Both the position numbers and the translations under genes were made by a program. From contig CALKMA010000002.1 of assembly GCA_937993755.1 (NCBI GenBank), positions 62,001 through 126,000 of the forward strand: DNA of 64,000 nucleotides, read 5' to 3'. The stretch's first letter is position 1, and every line of letters starts with the position of its first letter. Source of the DNA: HGM13233 sp900762805. Lineage in GTDB: Bacteria; Bacillota; Clostridia; Oscillospirales; Ruminococcaceae. Below are positions 27,478 through 35,339 of this stretch, piece by piece. Under the pieces are notes generated by a model that saw only the letters and a program-made list of their open reading frames with translations, was not told the origin of the DNA and ran no database searches.

Positions 27478-27725
27478 AATACGCGGCTCCTTTACTCAAT
27501 GACCTGTCGGTATCCGCAAATGATGAGAGGCATCTGTATGCCATACCAGCTTACGGGGCAGCCGGTCAACAACCGCCGCCACATATACAGTATTGTACCA
27601 TCTTCTGAAATTTTTAGCAACGCTTTTACAGAGAGCATGGGAAAAATCGGCGGGAATAACAGTATGCGGAAACAAGCAAATGCTGCCGTGCCGGATCGGA
27701 AGCCGTTCCGGCAGCGCCTTTCAAA

Positions 27726-27758
27726 CAAAAAGAGTCCCCCGAAGTCACTCCGGGGGAC
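27726..27758 (-). terminator. Intrinsic terminator (minus strand)
   Basis: Arms 27734-27741 and 27751-27758 (GTCCCCCG and complement) are followed on the minus strand by TCTTTTTGTTTG. It insulates the LURP-one gene from the AT-rich gene upstream. Confidence 0.75.
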
Positions 27759-27865
27759 GGATGAGATGAAAGGAAGTTAAGTGAAAGACAGTTAAGTATA
27801 TATTACCTCTAACCTCTAAGGTGACATATTTAATGAAGCAAGCCCGTAACGAACAATACAAAAAT

Positions 27866-27894
27866 CCACCGTAATTCTATCAAAATTACGGTGG
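27866..27894 (-). repeat. 29-bp hairpin repeat, left copy (also a minus-strand terminator)
   Basis: The sequence has 11-bp arms (CCACCGTAATT) around a seven-base loop and is identical, in the same orientation, to 28725-28753. On the minus strand it is followed by ATTTTTG, which makes it an intrinsic terminator for the AT-rich gene 28026-28598. Confidence 0.85.
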
Positions 27895-28025
27895 GCATCT
27901 GGCAAATAGCCTTAACTTTAATAGAATGAACCCCCGGACGCTTAGGGGGTGCATTTTCAATTTAAGGGAAAGTAGTGATTTTTATCGTTGCTCTTTACTT
28001 ACGGCACAGGCAAGGATATACACAG

Positions 28026-28598
28026 TCATCGACCACAAAGAATTTCGGAAAAGTTTCCTTTTAAGAAATGCCGATACTCCGGATGATTGGATGCGTTCTC
28101 GTATTCTTCCAAAATAGTCTTTTTGTTCCATGCTTTCATTTTGTTATTCATTTCTTCATATCGGATAATAGTAAGCAGGCCTTCTCGCTCCGCCTGCAAA
28201 ATTGCTTCATAGGCATCAGGGATAAACTCCACACCGGATATATCGACCGGTATGCTACTGGTAGCGACATCCGGTATTTGAACCGAAAAACCGGAATCTG
28301 AAATTGTCTCGGCAGAATAAATATAACCGGATACGCCTTTGTATGTGCTTATCAGAGCATTGGGATAATACTCTTCCAACCGTTGCCGCCCATCTTTACC
28401 AAAACCGTACGGCCCCCATTTTTGGCATTTTCCATCATAAGAAAAACCGGTTTCCACGCAATACTTTTCAATGGAATTGCTCAAATAGACCAATACGTTT
28501 TCTCTTTTTGTGGAAAAATAAACCAAAGGGATACCATGATTCGAGCTCTGCGGCGTTAGCTGTGTAATACCCTTAACAGATGATGCGTGATAGTACAT
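28026..28598 (-). CDS. AT-rich gene, possible ADP-ribosyltransferase-like fold
   Basis: The 190-residue soluble protein belongs to no family I can name with certainty. Its first 45 residues (YYHASSVKGI, then SNHGIPLVYFSTKRENVL) have the spacing of the small ADP-ribosyltransferases related to rifampin transferase Arr: a His near the start, an SN-x-G turn and a Tyr in a VYF strand. The third catalytic residue cannot be placed, so this is only a hint. AGGAGGG precedes the ATG. The gene is clearly AT-richer than its surroundings and is bracketed by identical 29-bp hairpins beside a tRNA gene, which points to acquisition by transfer. Confidence 0.6.
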   Translation of the reverse strand: MYYHASSVKGITQLTPQSSNHGIPLVYFSTKRENVLVYLSNSIEKYCVETGFSYDGKCQKWGPYGFGKDGRQRLEEYYPNALISTYKGVSGYIYSAETISDSGFSVQIPDVATSSIPVDISGVEFIPDAYEAILQAEREGLLTIIRYEEMNNKMKAWNKKTILEEYENASNHPEYRHFLKGNFSEILCGR

Positions 28599-28724
28599 TA
28601 GCTTTCTTCCCTCCTAACGCAATTTGCTCCAAGCGTTTTTCGACGGTGTACAGGTGCTCTGATAATTCTCGCACAGGCATATTTCATCTTAGCAGATAAC
28701 TGGCGCCGAATCAATAGAAAAAGC

Positions 28725-28753
28725 CCACCGTAATTCTATCAAAATTACGGTGG
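28725..28753 (-). repeat. 29-bp hairpin repeat, right copy (tRNA-Ala terminator)
   Basis: Identical to 27866-27894. It begins five bases after the 3' end of tRNA-Ala and is followed on the minus strand by GCTTTTTC, so it is the natural terminator of that tRNA gene. Confidence 0.87.
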
Positions 28754-28758
28754 ACTGC

Positions 28759-28834
<76 letters not shown>

Positions 28835-29127
28835 AAGGCAATGCTTATTATACGCGATGATCCGCCCGATGTCAAGTGTTTTTTTCGAATTATTCCCATA
28901 AAGTTTCCCGTATACACGGCAAACAGGGCCCCGTCAAGAAGAATGCGACCGAAAAGCCCCGAAGCACAGCCATATTGTGCGGCTAAGGCGGGCTTTTGAG
29001 CGGGCGCCGCAGGGAAGGTGTTTGGCTCACTGTATATTTTTAAAAGAACGTTCCGCGGATATCCGAAAGTCCCTTTATCATAAACAAGCGCTGTTCAAAT
29101 CAAATAAGCGCCGTCCCCGTTTATGCC

Positions 29128-29228
29128 GCAGGCTCGCGGCGGCTGTCGCCAGCCGTATTATTATTCTTCTCTCCCGTATTTCGACTCTTACGTCCTGCAA
29201 TAGCAGACTCCCGTAGGCCGCAGCTTTC
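29128..29228. repeat. Dispersed ~100-bp repeat, copy A
   Basis: It aligns with 30756-30854 over its whole length at roughly 80% identity by eye, with one two-base gap. The invariant core includes CAATAGCAGACTCCCG and AGGCCGCAG. Both copies have the same orientation and flank the radical SAM gene. No terminal inverted repeats or coding potential are evident. Confidence 0.75.
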
Positions 29229-29529
29229 AGCATCATCAGCATAGCTTAAAGCCGGCCCCGTTTAACCGTCTGCATGAATTATCGGCGATAATAGCGCCGC
29301 TGCTCGTCACGCGCCGCTCCAGATAAATCAATCCACCGCCAAGGTGTACGGCGCAAAAGCGCTTGACCGATTTCAGGCCAAAGGTGCAGAAAAGAATATT
29401 TCAAGAAGCGCAGAATCGTGCATATCCACCGTGATACGTTTTGTGAAGCATGCTTCTCATTTTTGGCAAAGCCAGATCCTTGCGCGCAAAATCATAGAAT
29501 TGATTTCCGTATGTCGCCGCCATGGCATC

Positions 29530-29558
29530 TTGCATTTCAGGCGGCCGGCTGGTAAAAT
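29530..29558 (+). promoter_or_regulatory. Promoter of the radical SAM gene
   Basis: TTGCAT (29530-29535), 17-bp spacer and TAAAAT (29553-29558), about 50 bp before the GTG start. Confidence 0.7.
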
Positions 29559-29607
29559 ACAAGCATATTCTATTTCAGTTATTTAATAAAAGCGGGAGGC
29601 GGACACG

Positions 29608-30525
29608 GTGAAGGCAGAGCAGCTCTATTCCCCATGCCGGCTCTGCCCGCGCCGATGCGGCGTCGATCGGATCGCCGGCAAAACAGGGCTCTGCGGCGAG
29701 ACGGCTGTCGTCCGCGCCGCCAGAGCGGCGCTGCATATGTGGGAGGAGCCTGTCATTTCAGGCGACCATGGTTCGGGAACCGTCTTTTTCTCCGGCTGCT
29801 CACTGCGGTGTATCTTTTGCCAGAACCGCGCAATCTCGGCCGACGGCTTTGGCCGGCCGGTCACGGTGCAGCAGCTGGCTGACATTTATCTTTCGCTGGA
29901 GGCACAGGGCGCACACAATATCAATCTCGTCACTGCCTCGCATTTCCTGCCGCACATCATTTCCTCGCTGCAGCTCGCCAAAAGCAAGGGGCTGACGCTT
30001 CCCATCGTCTATAACTCCGGCGGATACGAATCGGCCGAGTCGCTGCGCCTGCTTGACGGCCTGATCGACATCTATCTGCCCGACTTCAAGTATCTCTCCC
30101 CTGCCCTCGCAGGCCGGTTTTCACATGCACACGACTATCCGGAAGCCGCCCAGAAAGCTCTTGCCGAAATGGTACGACAGACCGGCCGCCCGGTCATGAT
30201 AAATGGCCTGATGAAGCGCGGCGTACTGGTGAGACATCTGGTACTGCCGCGCCGCACACACGAGGCGATGCGCATTCTCGATTATCTGTACGGTGCCTAC
30301 AGCAATAATATCCTGTACAGCATTATGGGGCAGTATACCCCGCCGTCATTTCCCCTTGAACCGCCGGAGCTTAACCGTCGGCTGCTGCGGCGCGAGTATG
30401 AGGCTGTCATTGAGCACGCGCTTTCGCTCGGCATCCAGAACGGCTATTATCAACAGCTGGAGTCGGCTAAGAGTGACTACACGCCCGTCTTTGACGGCAG
30501 CGGTCTCTCGGAAAATATACCTTGA
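29608..30525 (+). CDS. Radical SAM protein related to pyruvate formate-lyase activating enzymes
   Basis: The 305-residue protein carries the radical SAM cluster motif CSLRCIFC, which binds a 4Fe-4S cluster and S-adenosylmethionine. A Cys-rich N-terminal patch (CRLCPRRCGVDR, then GLCGE) is typical of the PflX/YgiQ-like branch of PFL-activase homologues. HNINLVTASHFLP, YNSGGYES and YLPDFKY follow as in that group. The protein or molecule it modifies is not known. Start is GTG at 29608 after GGGAGG. It stands alone with its own promoter and lies between two copies of a dispersed repeat. Confidence 0.88.
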   Translation: MKAEQLYSPCRLCPRRCGVDRIAGKTGLCGETAVVRAARAALHMWEEPVISGDHGSGTVFFSGCSLRCIFCQNRAISADGFGRPVTVQQLADIYLSLEAQGAHNINLVTASHFLPHIISSLQLAKSKGLTLPIVYNSGGYESAESLRLLDGLIDIYLPDFKYLSPALAGRFSHAHDYPEAAQKALAEMVRQTGRPVMINGLMKRGVLVRHLVLPRRTHEAMRILDYLYGAYSNNILYSIMGQYTPPSFPLEPPELNRRLLRREYEAVIEHALSLGIQNGYYQQLESAKSDYTPVFDGSGLSENIP

Positions 30526-30914
30526 CATATCATTTCCCTGCTGTAATGTTGAACACCTTTACACCAACATCCTGTGCCTGCGCTGCGAGCGTTTCCCCAC
30601 CGGCTGTGATCACAAAGGAAAATCTCATAATCAAACTTTCCCGCGATCTATCATCAAGCTGTCGTCTGTTTTTGAGATATATTTGCCGCTGGCAGCATCA
30701 TCAAGCGGTGCCCCACGAGTTCACAGGCAACGCGCTTTAGGCCGATCATTGCTCGGCAGGCTCCCGGCGGCTGTCACCCGCCGTATTTATTCCTCCCTCC
30801 CGCACCTCGGCTCCTTCGTCCCGCAATAGCAGACTCCCGCAGGCCGCAGTTTTCGGCAAGCTCTCTTGATGCTTTCGCGCAATCATCTCTGCCTTTTTGG
30901 GAGTCCTTTCCGTT
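30526..30914. other. Intergenic region with dispersed repeat copy B
   Basis: Apart from the repeat at 30756-30854 nothing is recognised. The genes on both sides converge here, but no clear terminator hairpin was found. Confidence 0.4.
30756..30854. repeat. Dispersed ~100-bp repeat, copy B
   Basis: Partner of 29128-29228, same orientation, about 1.6 kb away. Differences are mostly C/T transitions, suggesting an old duplication or two independent insertions of one family. Confidence 0.75.
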
Positions 30915-31529
30915 TTACGATGCCTCCTTCTTCCTGCCGGACAACGCCCTGATGCCTGCCGCAATAAAGTAACCAGCAATAATTCCGAAAAAATTCAAAA
31001 TCAAATCGTCCACATCAAAGCTGCGCCCGACAATGGGCTGTATCACTTCTACGGCAATCGGAACAATTACAGCGATTTTCCAGATGTTCTTGTTGTTGAC
31101 TTTCTCTGAAGCAAAGGGCAGAAGGAAGCCAAAGGGCATAAACATGAGAAAGTTGTAGATCAGCATTGTAAAGACCCAACGCCCAATCGTAAGTTCTCCT
31201 GCCATCAGCTTGAAAATGATCGGAATAAGGTTAAACTCGCCGGAAAAGAAGGCCGGCTTGCTGTGACTGTACCCGATACAGATATTCGCCCAAATAAACA
31301 TCCATAGCTCAGCAGGGACAAGAATTAGGTTTACAAGCCCCGTTAGGTAGCACACAAAAAGCCAACGCATGATTTCTCTGCCCCGATGGACGGCTTCTCC
31401 ACGCCTTTTTATGCGAACGTATCTGTAAACAGCGTAAATAATGCCTACCAACAAGGTAATAGGAACGACTTGCAGAAAAAGGCTGAATACAGTGCCGGAA
31501 TTCATGAGGCTGTATAGCTTGCTCATCAT
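30915..31529 (-). CDS. VanZ-family membrane protein
   Basis: The roughly 204-residue protein has about five membrane segments with the VanZ pattern: NLILVP early, NLIPIIF, NFLMFMPFGFLLPF, and finally EVIQPIVGRSFDVDDLILNFFGIIAGY. VanZ-like proteins modulate teicoplanin-type or lipid-related envelope traits, but most are uncharacterised. The start is ATG 31529 (or 31526), ten bases after GGGAGG. It is the last gene of an ECF sigma/anti-sigma operon, which suggests it is an output of that regulator. Confidence 0.88.
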   Translation of the reverse strand: MMSKLYSLMNSGTVFSLFLQVVPITLLVGIIYAVYRYVRIKRRGEAVHRGREIMRWLFVCYLTGLVNLILVPAELWMFIWANICIGYSHSKPAFFSGEFNLIPIIFKLMAGELTIGRWVFTMLIYNFLMFMPFGFLLPFASEKVNNKNIWKIAVIVPIAVEVIQPIVGRSFDVDDLILNFFGIIAGYFIAAGIRALSGRKKEAS

Positions 31530-31548
31530 GATGTAGTTTCCTCCCTGC

Positions 31549-32289
31549 TCAGGGGTGTTCAAGGATTTGAACGACTACCCATTCTCCGCTGTCATTCTTT
31601 TCCACCCTCCAAAGAGACGGAATGTTCCGGCTTCCGTGAGCGATACTGCCATCGTGGTTGAATGTCTCGGACGAGTAATAGACCCAGATCCAACCCACCT
31701 CCTTTCCAAGATGGGCAGACCACAGCTCCAATGAATATTCATTGAACGCCGTATCACCATAGCTGTCCGTAGCCGTGGCATATCGGGCAAGCAGACCGTA
31801 TGCTTCTTCATTTTCAGCCCTTGTGTGCCGCGTGTCGTGGAATGCTTTATCCGCCAAGCGCAGAACCGCCTGCGCTTCTCTGCGGTCTGATGCAGAGCCG
31901 ATATAGAGAGCCTTTGCAATTTGGTCGCCGCTGTAATAATCGCCCATTGTCATAGAGCCAATGTCCACGATCCGGTAAACAGGGAAAAAGTGAAGCAGCA
32001 TGCAAACAGCGATAAAGACACCGGCTATCACAGCAGCCGCACAATAAACCTTTTTCCGAAATCTTTTGCGGATGGCTTTCATAGACTTCAAAACCTCTGC
32101 TTCCAGATCGTTTTGCATTTCACAGCCAAGCTTCTCAACCTTTGTTCCCGCCTTCACAGCTTCAAGCTCCGCGGCACATTCCGGGCAGCCTTCAAGGTGT
32201 TCCTTGACGAATGCCGCTGTCTCTTCGCTGACCATGTTTTCAAGATACAGGGGCAGCATATCTCGGACAAGACTACACTCATTTTTCAT
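31549..32289 (-). CDS. Anti-sigma factor with zinc-finger (zf-HC2) domain
   Basis: The 246-residue protein starts with a zf-HC2 anti-sigma domain (CSLVRDMLPLYLENMVSEET then the HLEGCPECAAEL zinc motif). One membrane segment follows at about 95-115 (VYCAAAVIAGVFIAVCMLL), and an extracytoplasmic sensor domain makes up the rest. It should bind the ECF sigma factor encoded just upstream until a surface signal releases it. Start 32289 is inside the end of the sigma gene (11-base overlap); the longer open frame extends through the sigma gene in the wrong frame and is ignored. Confidence 0.88.
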   Translation of the reverse strand: MKNECSLVRDMLPLYLENMVSEETAAFVKEHLEGCPECAAELEAVKAGTKVEKLGCEMQNDLEAEVLKSMKAIRKRFRKKVYCAAAVIAGVFIAVCMLLHFFPVYRIVDIGSMTMGDYYSGDQIAKALYIGSASDRREAQAVLRLADKAFHDTRHTRAENEEAYGLLARYATATDSYGDTAFNEYSLELWSAHLGKEVGWIWVYYSSETFNHDGSIAHGSRNIPSLWRVEKNDSGEWVVVQILEHP

Positions 32290-32779
32290 GCTCGATTTCC
32301 TCCAATCTGCTTTGTAGCATTTTTCTTGCCCGGTGGTAGGTAACGCAAGCCCAATTATCGGTTTTTCCGTAGAGAGCGCCAATTTCCTTGAATGACAGTT
32401 CTCCGAATACACGCCACATGAACACTTCTTTGTATGGTTCTGACATTTTATGCAGGATTTCCCGTATTCGCCGGGCTTCATCCTGCACGCTCACCTGTTC
32501 TTCGATAGAAGCAGCCTGGCTTGCCGTATTCAGTAATTCGGCTTCCTCAACGCTCACCGTTCGGCTGCTCTTTTTCAGATAAGAGCAGTAGGTGTTTTTT
32601 GCAATTCTGAAAATCCAGGTTTGTATATCGCATTCGCCCCGAAAATCATCCATGGACTTCATCGCTTTGAAAAATGCTTCACTCGTCATTTCTTCCGCAA
32701 TGTGGTCATCGCCCGAAAGGCGCCGAATATATTGATACACCGGCTTGAAATAGTTCTGATAAAGCTCATCAAACTCCAT
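32279..32779 (-). CDS. ECF-type RNA polymerase sigma factor
   Basis: The 166-residue protein has sigma region 2 (FDELYQNYFKPVYQYIRRL, DDHIAEEMTSEAFFKAM, CDIQTWIFRIAKNTYCSYLKK) and region 4 (EPYKEVFMWRVFGELSFKEIGALYGKTDNWACVTYHRA). Regions 1 and 3 are absent, as in ECF factors. Start 32779 follows GGAGGTGG; the Met seven codons earlier lies on the ribosome site. The gene trio is AT-richer than the surrounding core genes. Confidence 0.92.
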   Translation of the reverse strand: MEFDELYQNYFKPVYQYIRRLSGDDHIAEEMTSEAFFKAMKSMDDFRGECDIQTWIFRIAKNTYCSYLKKSSRTVSVEEAELLNTASQAASIEEQVSVQDEARRIREILHKMSEPYKEVFMWRVFGELSFKEIGALYGKTDNWACVTYHRARKMLQSRLEEIEHEK

Positions 32780-33206
32780 TACGCTACCACCTCCTTTCAT
32801 CTATTTAGACTTCGCAGATGAAGAAATCTTACAGAAAAAAATATTTTTTTGAAAAGCATCCGATGACGGCTCAGCGATTTTCGGGCCTCTCCACCATTTC
32901 CGAGTTTTATCCCTCAAGTATTATACCAGATATGCATGCCGATTTTAAGACATAGAATATAGCCTGGGCAACGGCAGGGACGACACATCAAAGCATAACG
33001 GGAGCTGTATCATAGGCAGGGCAAATAAAAAATGATAAAGGCTCTCTGCGGCTTAGCGGTTTGAGGCAAGCTATATAGGCGGCACAGACAGCTCCCCTTC
33101 GTGCTTGTCTTGCCGATATCGAGAGCAAGCCGGCGGCCAGGCAAACATATCTTTTACAAGCTTGACAATATTTCGAATGGGAAGCATCAGCTCCTGGAGG
33201 GCTCCT
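32780..33206. other. Divergent intergenic region between the ECF operon and the second VanZ gene
   Basis: It must hold the promoters of both units. An A/T run (AAAAAATATTTTTTT at about 32839-32853) stands out near the ECF side. No confident -35/-10 pair or RNA gene was recognised. Confidence 0.4.
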
Positions 33207-33881
33207 ATGAATAAGAATATAACATTGCTCGGCCTTTCATTGGCGCTGCTGGCGGCTGCCATCGTGAGCCTCACTATTCTCAGCCCCTATCTGGCGCTGT
33301 TGCTGGTGGTGGGTGCCGGCCTTGTCTGCTATTTCCCGGCGCGGCGGCTCCAGCTCGGCGGCTGTGCCGGCGCCATGCGGGTTACCGTCGCATTCTGGTT
33401 CGCCGCCTTTCTGGCGCTTCTGCTGTTCATGACACTGCTCAGCAGAGAGTTTCTGCGCAACGGTCAGCTGCTGCACAATTGGTCGCTTCAAACGGTGCGC
33501 AAATACGCTGAAACACACGTATCCTTCGCGGTCTTCAGATCGGTCAGGTACTTTGTCGGCGGCTATCTGCGCGGCGTTATGAGCATCAAATGGGTGCTTG
33601 TCAATCTGGGCGGCAATCTGATCGCCTTTATGCCCTTTGCCTTCTTTTATCCCTATTTCTGCCGGCGGCTGTGTGCCTTTCATCTCTTTCTGCCAGCAGC
33701 CCTGCTGACGATCTGTGCCATCGAGGCGCTTCAGATCCTGCTGATGACCGGCTATGCGGATATCGATGATCTTATCTTCAACGGCGCCGGGTGCATACTT
33801 GCTTTCATCCTGCTGCAAAACCGACGCGCCGCCATCTGGTTCGAACACATCGGGCTGGGAAATGCCAAAACAAGGAGTTAA
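33207..33881 (+). CDS. VanZ-family membrane protein (second, GC-rich)
   Basis: The 224-residue protein has about six membrane segments and the VanZ C-terminal pattern: VNLGGNLIAFMPFAFFYP and then EALQILLMTGYADIDDLIFNGAGCIL. The chosen ATG is five bases after GGAGGG; the upstream in-frame extension is not hydrophobic and lacks a ribosome site. Composition is native, unlike the AT-rich VanZ gene about 2 kb away. It ends two bases before the serine dehydratase start and is probably cotranscribed. Confidence 0.85.
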   Translation: MNKNITLLGLSLALLAAAIVSLTILSPYLALLLVVGAGLVCYFPARRLQLGGCAGAMRVTVAFWFAAFLALLLFMTLLSREFLRNGQLLHNWSLQTVRKYAETHVSFAVFRSVRYFVGGYLRGVMSIKWVLVNLGGNLIAFMPFAFFYPYFCRRLCAFHLFLPAALLTICAIEALQILLMTGYADIDDLIFNGAGCILAFILLQNRRAAIWFEHIGLGNAKTRS

Positions 33882-33883
33882 GC

Positions 33884-35095
33884 ATGGAATCTCTCACCAA
33901 TCTTTACCGCATCGGCCACGGGCCATCCAGCTCGCACTCAATTGGGCCGGAAAGCGCCGCACGCCAGTTCCGCGACGCTTTTCCCAATGCCGAGCGTTAC
34001 GCCGTCACCCTCTACGGTTCACTGGCCAAAACCGGCAAGGGACACGTCACCGACCGCGCCATCACCGATGTGCTCGGCGAGAGCTGCACCCTCGCCTTTG
34101 ACACCGAAACCGCCGATCTCCCCCACCCCAACACGATGGACCTCTACGCGATTCGGGATGGTGAAACGATCGGCCATTGGCGCGCGATCAGTGTCGGCGG
34201 CGGCGAGATCCGCGTGCTCAACGCCAAGCTGCCTGCCCCGCCCAGTATCTACAAGCAAAACAGCTTTGCCGCGATACGAGACTGGTGCGGCAAGTACACG
34301 GCGCGGCTCTCCGACTATGTTTTCTACCACGAAAACGGCGACTTCAAGGAATACCTTCTGCGCGTGTGGGAAACCATGCAGGCGGCCATCGAGCGCGGTC
34401 TGAAGGAAACCGGCATCCTGCCCGGCGGATTGGGTGTCGAGCGCAAGGCGCGCATCCTCTATGAGGGCAGCAGCTACGGCGAGCGCGAGGACATCCGCGC
34501 CAACCGCCTTGTCTGCGCCTATGCCTTTGCCGCCAGCGAGGAAAACGCAGCGGGCGGGTGCGTCGTTACGGCCCCCACCTGCGGCGCCTGCGGCGTTTTG
34601 CCGGCGGTGCTTCTCTATCACCAAAGGGTCTATGATTTTCGACGCGAGGATATCCTGCGCGCGCTGGCCGCCGCCGGCGTCATCGGCAATCTAATCAAAA
34701 CCAATGCCTCCATCAGCGGCGCCGAGTGCGGCTGCCAGGCTGAAATCGGCACAGCCTGCTCTATGGCGGCCGCTGCATTGGGCGAGCTTTTCCGCATGGA
34801 TATCGACCAGATCGAATATGCCGCCGAGGTGGCAATGGAGCACCACCTTGGCCTGACCTGCGACCCGGTTGCCGGTCTTGTACAGATCCCCTGCATCGAG
34901 CGCAACGCCGTGGCGGCCATGCGCGCCATCAACGCTGTCAGCCTTGCCAACTTCCTGAGCAAGAGCCGCAAAATTTCCTTTGATGCCGTTGTCAGAACGA
35001 TGTATGAGACAGGGCGCGACCTGTTCAGTAAGTACCGCGAGACCAGTGAGGGCGGCCTTGCCAAATTTCACGGCATCGACCTGAGCGGGGTGTGA
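33884..35095 (+). CDS. L-serine ammonia-lyase, iron-sulfur dependent, single chain
   Basis: The 403-residue enzyme deaminates L-serine to pyruvate and ammonia. The N-terminal beta domain starts with IGHGPSSSHSIGP. The C-terminal alpha domain holds the Fe-S cysteines in CGACGVLPAV and AECGCQAEIGTACSMAAAAL. Fusing both domains is the single-chain form; many Clostridia encode them as separate sdaAA/sdaAB subunits. AAGGAG precedes the ATG. The 4Fe-4S cluster makes it oxygen-sensitive, consistent with an anaerobe. Confidence 0.93.
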   Translation: MESLTNLYRIGHGPSSSHSIGPESAARQFRDAFPNAERYAVTLYGSLAKTGKGHVTDRAITDVLGESCTLAFDTETADLPHPNTMDLYAIRDGETIGHWRAISVGGGEIRVLNAKLPAPPSIYKQNSFAAIRDWCGKYTARLSDYVFYHENGDFKEYLLRVWETMQAAIERGLKETGILPGGLGVERKARILYEGSSYGEREDIRANRLVCAYAFAASEENAAGGCVVTAPTCGACGVLPAVLLYHQRVYDFRREDILRALAAAGVIGNLIKTNASISGAECGCQAEIGTACSMAAAALGELFRMDIDQIEYAAEVAMEHHLGLTCDPVAGLVQIPCIERNAVAAMRAINAVSLANFLSKSRKISFDAVVRTMYETGRDLFSKYRETSEGGLAKFHGIDLSGV

Positions 35096-35253
35096 GCTCA
35101 CTTGGAGCGGAGCTTTTCTTTCCTGTCGGACTTGTGGGCAGAGCGGGGCTTTTCCCTGCTTGTCCCAGGCCTGACCGCCCTTTTGCAAGGATGCCGAACA
35201 GATGCTCCGCCGCATCCGACCCGCCCGCCTTATCATCATAACAGATAAACAGC

Positions 35254-35291
35254 AACCGCCGGCGCTTTCCGTTTGGAAAGCGCCGGCGGTT
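35254..35291. terminator. Bidirectional terminator hairpin, 17-bp perfect stem
   Basis: Arms 35254-35270 and 35275-35291 pair perfectly around a GTTT loop, followed on plus by TGGTTTG. It lies between convergent serine dehydratase and guaB genes. Confidence 0.8.
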
Positions 35292-35339
35292 TGGTTTGCC
35301 TTGCAAAACAGACGGGACTTAATTGAAAACAGGCGGGGC

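Larger units (their letters stand above)
27478..28025. other. Intergenic region rich in hairpins
   Basis: No gene is supported. It contains a minus-strand terminator (27726-27758), a copy of a 29-bp hairpin (27866-27894) and a small hairpin with ACCCCC/GGGGGT arms at 27930-27950. Composition is AT-rich from about 27770 onward, matching the next gene. Confidence 0.5.
28835..29607. other. Intergenic region with a dispersed repeat and a promoter
   Basis: No gene is supported in these roughly 770 bp. It holds copy A of a ~100-bp dispersed repeat and, at its right end, the promoter of the radical SAM gene. The tRNA-Ala promoter must lie at its left end but is not clear. Confidence 0.45.
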
